DNA from: an uncultured Pseudomonadota bacterium
Lineage (GTDB): Bacteria > Pseudomonadota > Gammaproteobacteria > Steroidobacterales > Steroidobacteraceae
Direction of reading: 5' to 3'
NCBI GenBank assembly: GCA_946479515.1
Contig: CAMLGF010000001.1
Span: 104,916 to 168,915 of the forward strand
Length of the DNA: 64,000 bases
The position numbers and the translations under genes are program-made. Positions 28,417 through 36,513 of the stretch are shown here, piece by piece. Under the pieces are notes generated by a model. It did no database searches. It saw nothing but the letters and a program-made list of their open reading frames with translations, and was not told the DNA's origin. Numbering within the stretch: the stretch's first letter is position 1; each line of letters starts with the position of its first letter.

Positions 28417-29739
28417 ATGGCGCTCCGGTTGCGCGTCATCAGTGAACATCGCCATCGATTGGGCGACAAGAGCACGTTTGTTTTCGGAGTCTCGGGAGGC
28501 AGCATTGGACGCTCCGCCGAGAACGATTGGGTGCTGCCCGACGACATGCGCTACGTGTCCGGCCGTCATGCGCGAATCGTCTTCCACAAGGGCCGCTACC
28601 TGCTGCAGGACACGAGCAGCAACGGCACCTACATCAACGACAACGACCGCCCGCTCGGCGGCCAGAACCCGCACGAATTGAAGTCCGGCGACATTCTGCG
28701 CATCGGCGAATACCACGTGCAGGTGCAGATCGATTCCGCCACCGATTTCACGCTGGACGACAGCGCGCTGTATGCCACCGGCTCGACCAGCACGCGGCGC
28801 AAGCGGGTGCCGCCGCCGCGCGATCTCGGTGCCTCGCTGCGCCTCGAGAACCTGCTCGAAGCCAGCAACGACCTCTCGACCGACGAGCTCAAGCCCGTGA
28901 ATGCCTTTGGCCAGGCCGTGTCTTCCCGCACGCGGGGCCTGATGCAGACGCAAGACGTGCCGCGCGAGCCGCCGACTTCCCCGGAGCTCGACGTCGATTC
29001 CGAAGCCGTAGCTCGGCGCATTGCGCGCCTGGCGCGGGCCGCGGAACGCACCCAGCGGGAAAAGGCGGCACAGCAGCAACCGGTGTCCGTCCCCCCCGCG
29101 CCCACCGTGCCGCTGGCGGCCGAACCTGGCGCACCGGCCAGCGTCAACAACACACCCGGCTTGCAGGCGTTCTGTCGCGGCGCCGGCATCGGCCTGGAAT
29201 CGCTGCCCGTGGATGCGCACGCCCGCATGCTGCACCTGGCGGGCCAGCTGCTGCGCGAATCGTTGCTCGGCCTCAAGGAAAGCAGCCGCAGTCAGCAGGC
29301 CCAGCGCGGCAAGCTGCGCGTCACTTATGAGAAGCCGCCGGCCGACCTGCTGCCTTCGCTCGAGCGGCACACCGTCGAGGAACTGATCCAGGAATTGCTC
29401 AGGGCGCACGACAGCCGCCGCTTCGATGCCGTGCAATGGCTGCGCGAGGCGTTCGCGGGTGCGCGCCGGCACGACGAAGTGACGCTCGAAGCCATGCGTG
29501 CGGCCTTCGTGGATTTCATCGGCCGGCTCGATCCGCGTGACCTGGCCACTCGCTTCGAGCGCAGCGCACGCCGCAAGACCATGGGCAATTGGGAACTGTA
29601 CGGGGACTTCTATCGCAGCCTGTGCGAGATGCAGCCTGGCGCCCTGCCCCACATCTTCGTCGAGACCTTCGCGCAGAACTACGCCACTGCCGCGCGCGAA
29701 GCCGAGGAAGGCGGCTCGCAATCGAGCGACGCGGCCTGA
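28417..29739 (+). CDS. FHA-domain protein, TagH-like (type VI secretion associated family)
   Basis: This 440-residue soluble protein has an N-terminal FHA domain with the phosphothreonine-binding residues: SIGRSAENDW (Arg32), YVSGRHARIVF (Ser48, His51) and DTSSNGTYIND (Asn69). A Pro/Arg-rich linker spans about 120-230. The C-terminal helical domain with LQAFCRGAGIGLESLP and MLHLAGQLLRESLLGLKESS matches the TagH/ImpI-type C-terminal region. In type VI systems TagH reads kinase PpkA signals, yet no T6SS structural gene is present here. A Ser/Thr kinase is encoded 15 kb away; a functional link is speculation. Confidence 0.8.
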   Translation: MALRLRVISEHRHRLGDKSTFVFGVSGGSIGRSAENDWVLPDDMRYVSGRHARIVFHKGRYLLQDTSSNGTYINDNDRPLGGQNPHELKSGDILRIGEYHVQVQIDSATDFTLDDSALYATGSTSTRRKRVPPPRDLGASLRLENLLEASNDLSTDELKPVNAFGQAVSSRTRGLMQTQDVPREPPTSPELDVDSEAVARRIARLARAAERTQREKAAQQQPVSVPPAPTVPLAAEPGAPASVNNTPGLQAFCRGAGIGLESLPVDAHARMLHLAGQLLRESLLGLKESSRSQQAQRGKLRVTYEKPPADLLPSLERHTVEELIQELLRAHDSRRFDAVQWLREAFAGARRHDEVTLEAMRAAFVDFIGRLDPRDLATRFERSARRKTMGNWELYGDFYRSLCEMQPGALPHIFVETFAQNYATAAREAEEGGSQSSDAA

Positions 29740-29881
29740 GGCCTCCCCGGACCGCCGCCTGCGTGGCGGTGATCCAGAGTGAATCCCGAATTTCCGCTCT
29801 CTTCCACGCCCGTTGCCGAGACGTGCGGGGCCGTGTCGAAATCGCGCGGCGTCGTTCGTATAGGGGCCAGGAGGAACCCAC

Positions 29882-30235
29882 ATGAAACAGTATCTGCTCA
29901 GCATCTGTTACCCGGCCGGCTCCACGCCACCTGAACCCGAGCAGTTGCAGGAGATCATGCGCAATGTCAGCGCGCTGCAGGCGGAAATGCGCGCCGCGGG
30001 CGCCTGGGTATTCAGCGGCGGATTGCATCCGCCCAGCACGGCGACCGTGTTGCGCCACCAGAGGGGGGACATCATCACCACCGACGGCCCCTTCATCGAG
30101 AGCAAGGAACAGATCGGCGGCATCACCGTGCTGCAGGCCGCCGATCTCGATGCGGCACTCGAATGGGCCCGCCGGCTCGCGCGCGCCACCACTACGCCGG
30201 TGGAAGTGCGGCCCTTCTTCGAAGGCCATTGCTGA
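29882..30235 (+). CDS. YCII-related (DGPF domain) protein
   Basis: A 117-residue protein with MKQYLLSICYP at the N-terminus and the defining ITTDGPFIESKEQIGG near residues 62-77, followed by GITVLQAADLDAALEWARRL. The fold is a ferredoxin-like dimer; the biochemical role is unknown. A strong AGGAGG precedes the ATG. The stop overlaps the TTG start of an ECF sigma gene. DGPF protein plus ECF42 sigma is a known conserved pair, in which the sigma factor activates the DGPF gene. Confidence 0.92.
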   Translation: MKQYLLSICYPAGSTPPEPEQLQEIMRNVSALQAEMRAAGAWVFSGGLHPPSTATVLRHQRGDIITTDGPFIESKEQIGGITVLQAADLDAALEWARRLARATTTPVEVRPFFEGHC

Positions 30236-31440
30236 GCGCGACGATCAGCGAGGTGTTCCGCCGCGAGTACGGCCGCGCCGTGGCCGTACTGGTGCGGCAG
30301 CTCGGCGACATTTCGCTGGCCGAGGAGGCCGTGCAGGATGCTTTCGCCGCCGCGCTCGAGCATTGGCCCGCGAACGGAGTTCCACCCTCGCCTGCCGGAT
30401 GGATCATCGTGACCGCGCGCAATCGCGCCATCGACCGTTTGCGGCGCGAAGCGTCGCGAGATCAACGACAACTGGCCGCCATGGACTTTCTGCAGTCCGA
30501 GGCCGCCGAGGAACATGACGTGCCCGACGAGCGGCTGCGGCTCATGTTCACCTGCTGCCACCCTGCGCTCGCAGTGGAGGCGCAGCTGGCATTGACCCTG
30601 CGCCTGATGGGCGGGCTGTCGACGGCCGAGATCGCGCGCGCGTTCCTGGTGCCCGAAGCGACGCTGGCGCAGCGCATTTCCCGGGCCAAGGCGAAGATCG
30701 ACGCTGCCGGCATTCCGTACCGGGTGCCCGAGGCCGGCGATCTGCCCGCCCGCCTGGGCAGCGTGCTCGCGGTGGTCTATCTCATGTTCAACGAGGGCTA
30801 TACCGCGAGCGCCGGCGAACAATTGCAGCGGCTCGAGTTGAGCGCGGAAGCGATCCGTCTCGGGCGCCTGCTGCTGGACCTGCTGCCGGAAGAAGTGGAA
30901 GTGGCCGGGCTGCTGGCGCTGATGCTGCTGGTCGATTCGCGCCGGGAGGCGCGCAGCGACGTGCGGGGTCAGCTGGTGCCCCTTCCGGAGCAGGATCGCA
31001 GTCTCTGGAATCGCGAGCGCATCGCCGAAGGCCAGGCGTTGCTGCGAACCTGCCTGCTTCGGAACCGCGCTGGCCCCTATCAACTGCAGGCGGCCATCAA
31101 CGCCGTACACAGCGAGGCGCGCAATGCCAGCGATACCGACTGGCGGCAGATCCTGCGGCTGTACGACCAGCTGATGACCCTGGCGCCCAGCCCCGTGGTC
31201 GCCCTGAATCGAGCGGTCGCCGTGGCCGAGGTGGACGGCGCCGGACGCGCGCTGCGGCTCGTCGACGACGTGCAGCTCGAGAGGTATCACCTGTGGCATG
31301 CGGTGCGCGCCGAGCTGCTGCGACGACTCGGCAGGTTTGCCGAATCGGCCGCGGCCTACGAGCGGGCGCTCGGGCTCTGCGAGAATTCTGGCGAGAGACG
31401 CTTCCTGCAGAGGAAACGCGAGGAACTATCCGCCGGCTAG
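30229..31440 (+). CDS. ECF RNA polymerase sigma factor, ECF42 type with C-terminal helical extension
   Basis: About 403 residues. Sigma region 2 is ISEVFRREYGRAVAVLVRQL through VQDAFAAALEHWP and GWIIVTARNRAIDRLRREA; region 4 is ALTLRLMGGLSTAEIARAFL with VPEATLAQRISRAKAKI. After residue 170 a long TPR-like C-terminus follows (VYLMFNEGYTASAGEQL, LVALNRAVAVAEVDG, ELLRRLGRFAESAAAYERAL), as in ECF42 sigmas, which lack a classical anti-sigma partner. TTG 30229 is the likely start, behind GAAGG and overlapping the DGPF-gene stop by seven bases. Confidence 0.9.
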   Translation: MLSATISEVFRREYGRAVAVLVRQLGDISLAEEAVQDAFAAALEHWPANGVPPSPAGWIIVTARNRAIDRLRREASRDQRQLAAMDFLQSEAAEEHDVPDERLRLMFTCCHPALAVEAQLALTLRLMGGLSTAEIARAFLVPEATLAQRISRAKAKIDAAGIPYRVPEAGDLPARLGSVLAVVYLMFNEGYTASAGEQLQRLELSAEAIRLGRLLLDLLPEEVEVAGLLALMLLVDSRREARSDVRGQLVPLPEQDRSLWNRERIAEGQALLRTCLLRNRAGPYQLQAAINAVHSEARNASDTDWRQILRLYDQLMTLAPSPVVALNRAVAVAEVDGAGRALRLVDDVQLERYHLWHAVRAELLRRLGRFAESAAAYERALGLCENSGERRFLQRKREELSAG

Positions 31441-31503
31441 CCACCGGAATCTGTTCAACCCTGCTTCGCGAAGTTGTCGAGCGTGTCTCGTTTCACGCAT
31501 GCA

Positions 31504-31518
31504 AGTTCGAATCTCACC
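31504..31518 (+). repeat. tRNA T-arm-like fragment, inverted relative to tRNA-Ser
   Basis: AGTTCGAATCTCACC at this position is the exact reverse complement of 31551-31565, which is the T-arm of the adjacent tRNA-Ser gene. The pair forms a 15-bp perfect inverted repeat. It may be a tRNA relic or the edge of a past integration event; no acceptor or anticodon arm is recognisable around it. Confidence 0.55.
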
Positions 31519-31540
31519 GGCGACGAGGGTGGAATAGAAA

Positions 31541-31633
31541 TGGCGGAGAGGGTGAGATTCGAACTCACGTGCCGGAATTACCCGACCATCCGATTTCGAG
31601 TCGGCGCCGTTATGACCGCTTCGGTACCTCTCC
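31541..31633 (-). tRNA. tRNA-Ser (anticodon CGA)
   Basis: A 93-base class II tRNA on the minus strand. The acceptor stem is GGAGAGG pairing with CCTCTCC, followed by discriminator G and an encoded CCA. The anticodon stem GCCGA/TCGG encloses loop CTCGAAA, giving anticodon CGA, which reads UCG. A long variable arm and the T-arm GTGAG-TTCGAAT-CTCAC are present. It is convergent in space with the ECF gene and divergent from the lytic transglycosylase gene. Confidence 0.96.
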
Positions 31634-31686
31634 GCACGAGAAACTGGAGACGGAAGGAAAACTGGGCCGTCCCCTGCGGGGCGCGT

Positions 31687-31714
31687 ATTCTAGCCGAGCG
31701 ATGACCAATTCCAA
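31687..31714 (-). promoter_or_regulatory. Probable tRNA-Ser promoter
   Basis: On the minus strand TTGGAA (31714-31709) and TAGAAT (31692-31687) are spaced by 16 bp and point to the tRNA gene, with a 5' leader of about 47 bases. The -35 overlaps the start codon region of the divergent transglycosylase gene, so the two genes share this region. Confidence 0.45.
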
Positions 31715-32483
31715 GGGGCGGAAAAACTTAACCGACCGGAGAGGCTTCGTGGCGCTGGCCCTGGCCGCAGCCGGGGCGTCGATCGGCACTCCGCTGGCCG
31801 CCCGGGGCGCCGACCTGCCCGGTACATCGCCCGGCTCGCCGGCGAAGCCGCCTGCCGCGGGCCCGCAGGGCGAGAAGCCCGCCGTCCAGCACGCGCGCCT
31901 GCCGCGCCGCCTGGCGGCCGACTTTCGCAAGCACATCGAAACCCGCCTGCCGGCGCTGCGCCCGTCATTCGAAGCGGCCGCCCGCGAGACGGGATTCAAC
32001 TGGCGGGTGCTCGCGGCCTTGGGCTACCAGGAATCCAAGTGGCGCCCCACCGCGGTTTCTCCGCGGGGTGCCCAGGGCGTGATGATGCTGATGCCGCGCA
32101 CCGCCACCAAGATGGGCGTCAAGAACGTGTTCGCCGCCGATGAAAACATCTCCGGCGGCGCGCGCTACCTGCTCTACATGAAAGGGCGCATTCCCAAGCG
32201 GATTCTCGACCCGGACCGCACCTGGCTCGCGATGGCGGCCTACAACATCGGCATCGGCCATCTCGAGGACGCACGCATCATCACGCAGATGCGCAAGAAG
32301 AACCCGGACCGCTGGGCCGACGTGCGCGCCAACCTGCATCGGCTCTCCGACCCGGTGTGGCACGGCCGGGTGAAGCGCGGCTACGCCAACGGCCGCGAGA
32401 CGGTGCAGTTCGTCGAGCGCGTCTCGCAGTTCGCCGCCATCCTGGAAAGCGCGGTCCCGGAGAACATCGTCGCGCGCGAATGA
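31701..32483 (+). CDS. Exported lytic transglycosylase (SLT/MltF-like domain)
   Basis: This 260-residue protein starts with DRRGFVALALAAAG, a twin-arginine-like signal. A Pro-rich spacer leads to a GH23 SLT domain with FNWRVLAALGYQESKW (catalytic Glu at about 111), RGAQGVMMLMPRTATKMG, ISGGARYLLYMKGRIP and WLAMAAYNIGIGHLEDAR. These enzymes cleave the MurNAc-GlcNAc bond with 1,6-anhydro ring formation. The C-terminus (ANGRETVQFVERVSQF) resembles MltF, but the N-terminal solute-binding-like domain of MltF is missing, so this is a single-domain version. Confidence 0.9.
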   Translation: MTNSKGRKNLTDRRGFVALALAAAGASIGTPLAARGADLPGTSPGSPAKPPAAGPQGEKPAVQHARLPRRLAADFRKHIETRLPALRPSFEAAARETGFNWRVLAALGYQESKWRPTAVSPRGAQGVMMLMPRTATKMGVKNVFAADENISGGARYLLYMKGRIPKRILDPDRTWLAMAAYNIGIGHLEDARIITQMRKKNPDRWADVRANLHRLSDPVWHGRVKRGYANGRETVQFVERVSQFAAILESAVPENIVARE

Positions 32484-32514
32484 GCGCGCCGGGGCTGCCG
32501 CGCGGCGCAGCTCG

Positions 32515-33882
32515 TCAGAGCGGACGGATCTTGATGGAGCGGAAACTCACGGCATCGCCGTGGTCCTGCAACAGGATGCGTCCCTTGGGCGCTTCGCCGA
32601 ACCCCGGCGTGTTCCTGAACTTCCCGGCCGCGACGTGCGCACGGTAGTCGTTCGAGCCGCGTTGGAATTCCAGCACCTTCACGCCATTGAGCCAGTGCTC
32701 CACGCTGCCATCGGCCCGCGCGACGATGCGGGCGTGCTGCCACACGTCCACCTTGGGCGCGATGCCCACGTTGGTCATGAGCTTGGCGCGCGGATACACG
32801 TCGTACAGCGAGGCCAGCATGCGGTTGCCGTCGACACCCAGCTTGGCGTCGGGGTGCCGCTCGTCGTCCAGGATCTGGTACTCGAGCCCGTTGGGAGCTC
32901 CGCTCGCGGCATCGTGCGGCGAGGTGAGTAGATAGAAGATGCCGCTGTTGGCGCCGGCCGTCACGCGAAATTCCATCTGCAGCTCGAAGGCCCCGAATTC
33001 CTCTTCGGTCACGATGTCGCCGCCACCTCCGCGAGGAACGACCGACAGCTCGCCGTTCTGCAGGGTCCAGCCCCTGGCGGGGAACTCGCCGCCGGAGGCG
33101 CTGCGCCAGCCATGGGCCGACTTGCCGTCCCACAGCAGCCGCCATCCCTGCGCCTGCTCCTCGGGGTCCAGAACGTTGGGGATGTTGTTGCGGATGAAGA
33201 TGCCCATGGGTGGGCGGCGCTTGAGCTTGCCCGTCTGCACCGTCAGATTGCGCCAGCTCACGGTACGACCGGCGTCCTCGGCATTGCCGATGGCATGCAC
33301 CTGCAGGCCGATGAAGCCTTCCTTGCTGGCGTCGTCGATCAGATCGGCCACCGCTCCGTCGTTGACCCACACGCGCAGCCGCGGGCCGATGGCCTCGATG
33401 CGGTAGTGATTCCACTGGCCGAACTTGTAGAGCGCCTTGGACGGTGGGTTCATCTCGCCGGTGTAGAGCCAGCCGCGCTGCGCCTCTTCATAGATGTCGC
33501 CGCTCCACTGCCGCGGGCTGGGATCGATGTCGCTCTGGTAACCATGCACTCGCCCATTCTCGAAATCCGGCGACGAATGGCTGCGGAACTGCACGCCGGA
33601 GTTCGCCGGCCCCACGTCCTGGCGCACGTCGAACTCCAGGATGAAATCTCCCCAGGTCTTCTCGGTGACCAGGAAGCTATTCGGCACGCCCACGCGGGAC
33701 GAGCCGACGATGGCGCCATCGATCACCTGGTAGTTGGCTGCGCCGCCGAGCTGCTTCCAGCCCGCGAGCGTCTTGCCGTCGAACAGATGTTCCACGTCCT
33801 TCGCCATCACGGCGCCGGCACCCAGCAATGCCAGCGCGGCGAGCGCACCCGTGAGCCCGGGCTTCCTGTTGTGCGTCTGCAT
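32515..33882 (-). CDS. Exported protein with two DUF1080 (3-keto-disaccharide hydrolase) domains
   Basis: A 455-residue periplasmic protein with signal ALAALALLGAGAVMA. Two concanavalin-like DUF1080 repeats follow: the first (about 30-220) with LFDGKTLAGWKQLGG, FILEFDVRQDVGPANSGVQF and YKFGQWNHYRIEAIG; the second (about 245-455) with LLWDGKSAHGWRSASGG, FELQMEFRVTAGANSGIFYL and NGLEYQILDDERHPDAK. DUF1080 proteins include 3-keto-glycoside hydrolases, but many are uncharacterised. The YceI gene lies directly upstream on the same strand with three bases between, so the two are cotranscribed. Confidence 0.88.
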   Translation of the reverse strand: MQTHNRKPGLTGALAALALLGAGAVMAKDVEHLFDGKTLAGWKQLGGAANYQVIDGAIVGSSRVGVPNSFLVTEKTWGDFILEFDVRQDVGPANSGVQFRSHSSPDFENGRVHGYQSDIDPSPRQWSGDIYEEAQRGWLYTGEMNPPSKALYKFGQWNHYRIEAIGPRLRVWVNDGAVADLIDDASKEGFIGLQVHAIGNAEDAGRTVSWRNLTVQTGKLKRRPPMGIFIRNNIPNVLDPEEQAQGWRLLWDGKSAHGWRSASGGEFPARGWTLQNGELSVVPRGGGGDIVTEEEFGAFELQMEFRVTAGANSGIFYLLTSPHDAASGAPNGLEYQILDDERHPDAKLGVDGNRMLASLYDVYPRAKLMTNVGIAPKVDVWQHARIVARADGSVEHWLNGVKVLEFQRGSNDYRAHVAAGKFRNTPGFGEAPKGRILLQDHGDAVSFRSIKIRPL

Positions 33883-33885
33883 GCG

Positions 33886-34485
33886 CTACTTCGCCAGGAA
33901 GGCTTCGACCTGGATGGCCAGCCGGGTTTCCATCTTGAAACCCAGGTTCTTGCCCCAGGCGACACCGAACTCTCCACGGTCGATTGTGGCGGCCGCGTCG
34001 GCGCCGCAGAACTCGGTTTTCTTGAACGGGTGATTCATGCATTTGAACGAGCGGAGGGTGAGGGTCACCGGCCGGGTGACACCATGCAGCGTGAGTTCGC
34101 CCTGAACCTCGGTGGGAACGCCATTCTCGAAACCCGCGAGCTTGCCCTTGTAGGTGGCCGCAGGAAATTTCGCGACGTCGAAGAAATCGGCGCTCTTCAG
34201 ATGCTCATTGAGCTTGTCGTGCCCCGTATCCACCGAGGCCAGGTCGATGCTCACGTCGACGGTGCCGGTTTGTGCTTCGCGGTCCAGAACGACGGTGCCG
34301 GATGTCTTGTTGAACTTGCCGCGCCAGACCGACATGCCGCCGAAATGATCCGCTTCGAAGCTCGGATAGGTGTGATCCGGGTCGATCGTGTACTGCTGCG
34401 GTGCCGCCACCGCTGCCGACGGCAACGCGGACAGGGCCCAGACTCCCAGGGACACGAGCGCAAGCGAGGGCAAGGCGAGTTTCAT
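33886..34485 (-). CDS. YceI family periplasmic protein
   Basis: A 199-residue exported lipocalin-like protein. After the signal ([20 protein letters not shown]) come the YceI elements [59 protein letters not shown] and [13 protein letters not shown]. YceI proteins bind isoprenoid-like lipids such as octaprenyl phenol. Two extra Cys (FKCMNHPF and TEFCGAD) could form a disulfide. The ATG at 34485 has AGGAG six bases upstream. It leads a two-gene unit with the DUF1080 protein. Confidence 0.93.
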   Translation of the reverse strand: MKLALPSLALVSLGVWALSALPSAAVAAPQQYTIDPDHTYPSFEADHFGGMSVWRGKFNKTSGTVVLDREAQTGTVDVSIDLASVDTGHDKLNEHLKSADFFDVAKFPAATYKGKLAGFENGVPTEVQGELTLHGVTRPVTLTLRSFKCMNHPFKKTEFCGADAAATIDRGEFGVAWGKNLGFKMETRLAIQVEAFLAK

Positions 34486-34565
34486 GCAGTTCTCCTGGCG
34501 GACCGGCCGGCCGAAATTAATGTGTCGGGACGCTAACACAAGACGCGCGACGCAGCGCTCGTCCG

Positions 34566-35042
34566 CTATGTCGGTGGGTTCCGACGGGCGGCGAAAAATC
34601 CGCTCAGCAACGCCGAGCACTCGTCGAGCAGCACGCCGCCGAACAGGTCGACGCGATGGTTCATCGCCGGCAGCCCGAACACGTTCACGGTGCTGCCGGC
34701 CGCACCTGCCTTCGGATCCCAGGCCCCGAAAACCACGCGGGACACGCGCGCATGCACGATGGCCGCGGCGCACATCACGCAAGGTTCGAGCGTCACGTAC
34801 AACGTGGTGCCATTCAATCGATAGGTTCCGAGTGCCCGGGCACCGGCACGCAGCACCTCGATTTCCGCGTGGGCGGTGGGATCGCAGCCGGAGATCGGCC
34901 GGTTGCTGCCGCTGGCGACCACGACGTCGCCTTTGACCAGCACCGCGCCCACGGGCACTTCACCCGCGGCCTGCGCGGCGCGCGCGGCTTCCAGGGCATG
35001 GCGCATGAAATCGCTGTCGGTGGGCCTGTTCATCGTTCGCAT
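34566..35042 (-). CDS. tadA: tRNA-specific adenosine deaminase
   Basis: A 158-residue zinc deaminase that makes inosine 34 in tRNA-Arg(ACG). The zinc site is visible: [10 protein letters not shown] (His58, Glu60) and [16 protein letters not shown] (Cys88, Cys91), followed by [14 protein letters not shown] and [19 protein letters not shown]. In-frame ATGs at 35042 and 35033 are both possible starts. The gene is essential in most bacteria that use inosine at this position. Confidence 0.95.
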   Translation of the reverse strand: MRTMNRPTDSDFMRHALEAARAAQAAGEVPVGAVLVKGDVVVASGSNRPISGCDPTAHAEIEVLRAGARALGTYRLNGTTLYVTLEPCVMCAAAIVHARVSRVVFGAWDPKAGAAGSTVNVFGLPAMNHRVDLFGGVLLDECSALLSGFFAARRNPPT

Positions 35043-35173
35043 TCGCTTTCGGTGGGCGTGCCGGCGCGTGCAACCCTATCAAAATGCCGACGGCATGCCT
35101 GCGCTTCCGGCGCCGGCGGATCCCAACCCGATTCCTACAGGGTCGAGGCATGCGCCCCGAGTAGGCTGGGTGC

Positions 35174-36175
35174 ATGCCGCGCAAGAGCACCCGAATCCGC
35201 ATTGGTATCTCCGGCTGGCGCTACCCACCGTGGCGAGGAGTCTTCTATCCATCGGACCTGGCGCAGCACCGTGAGCTGGCATTCGCCGCACGTGCCTTCG
35301 GCAGCATCGAGATCAACGGCTCGTTCTACTCGCTGCAGTCGCCGGCGAGTTATGCCGCGTGGCACGATGCGACGCCGTCGGACTTCGTGTTCAGCGTGAA
35401 AGGCCCGCGGTATGTCACGCACATTCTCCGGCTGCGCCACATCCTCAAGCCGCTGGCGAACTTCTTCGCGTCCGGTGTCTTCAATCTCGGCGCCAAGCTC
35501 GGCCCGTTGCTGTGGCAGCTGCCGCCGTCGCTGCGCTACGACGACGACCTCATCGAGGATTTCCTGAACCTGCTGCCGCGTGACTCCGAAAGCGCACTGC
35601 GGCTGGCGCGCCGGCGCGATGCGCGCATGCACGGACGCTCGGTGTTGCGCATCGATGCCCCGCGCCCGCTGCGCCACGCGCTCGAGGTGCGTCACGAGAG
35701 CTTCGCCACGCCGGGCTTCGTCGCGCAGCTTCGCCGGCACGGAGCGGCGCTCGTGGTCGCGGACACGGCGGGCAAATGGCCGCTGCGCGAGGACGTGACG
35801 GCGGACTTCATGTACCTGCGCCTGCATGGCGATCGGGAGCTGTACGCCAGCGGTTATACCGAGGCCGCGCTCGATCGCTGGGCAGACCGCATCCGCGCCT
35901 GGGCCGCCGGTCGCGAGCCGCGCGATGCGCGGCGCATCGCCGGACCTGCGCCACGCCCGCGCGCCGCCCGCGACGTGTACTGCTACTTCGACAATGACGT
36001 GAAGGTGCGCGCGCCCTTCGATGCGGACCGCCTGATGCAGCAGCTGGGCGTCGCACGCAGCGATGCCAGCTTTCGCTTTCCGGGCAGGTCCGCCTTGCGC
36101 GGCGCGCGGCGGCCACCACCCCTGTCGCCGCTGCGCTGGCGTTTCCGGCCCGCGACGCCACGCCCGAAGCGGTGA
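35174..36175 (+). CDS. DUF72 (YecE-like) protein
   Basis: This 333-residue cytoplasmic protein has the DUF72 TIM-barrel signatures: IRIGISGWRYPPWRGVFYP, IEINGSFYSLQSPASYAAW, FVFSVKGPRYVTHILRL, LGPLLWQLPPSLRYDDD, ALEVRHESFATPGFV and YLRLHGDRELYASGYTE, ending in CYFDNDVKVRAPFDADRL. Function of the family is unknown. The C-terminal 35 residues are Arg/Pro rich and not part of the family core. Confidence 0.9.
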   Translation: MPRKSTRIRIGISGWRYPPWRGVFYPSDLAQHRELAFAARAFGSIEINGSFYSLQSPASYAAWHDATPSDFVFSVKGPRYVTHILRLRHILKPLANFFASGVFNLGAKLGPLLWQLPPSLRYDDDLIEDFLNLLPRDSESALRLARRRDARMHGRSVLRIDAPRPLRHALEVRHESFATPGFVAQLRRHGAALVVADTAGKWPLREDVTADFMYLRLHGDRELYASGYTEAALDRWADRIRAWAAGREPRDARRIAGPAPRPRAARDVYCYFDNDVKVRAPFDADRLMQQLGVARSDASFRFPGRSALRGARRPPPLSPLRWRFRPATPRPKR

Positions 36176-36513
36176 GCGCCACGCTGGCCGGACGATAAAC
36201 CTTTGATTCGATCTTCAATTCCCACTGCGTTAACCGCGCAAAATCGCTCACCGTTACCAAGGTTCGAGGCGCATCGATGAAGCCCAGTTTCGCTCCTGAA
36301 CTCATCAAGCTGTTGACACCGGGCGCAGGTACGGTGAAGATCAAAACCAATCAAATACGATCATAAGTAATCGCCGCCGTACCGCGGCGCATATCGAAAA
36401 AACGATTCTTCAGCCGTGCCAGCGGCAAGCGGATCACGGTCCCGCGTTTGACCGGGATCCGCCAGAACAACGGAAACGCGCGAAACAATTTGCACTCGGG
36501 GGAGGCGCAAGAC
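36176..36513. other. Intergenic leader before TonB receptor
   Basis: A 338-base region, AT-richer than its surroundings. TTGACA at 36313-36318 with a 17-bp spacer to a weak GAAGAT -10 is one promoter candidate. A 29-codon frame from ATG 36277 to the TAA at 36364-36366 reads MKPSFAPELIKLLTPGAGTV and continues, but it has no clear ribosome site and overlaps the promoter candidate. No operator palindrome was recognised. Confidence 0.4.

Noticed and set aside
29751..29770. ACCGCC...GGCGGT dyad after the TagH-like gene as terminator
   Set aside because: Six-pair stem with an eight-base loop and no T-run; too weak to list as a feature.
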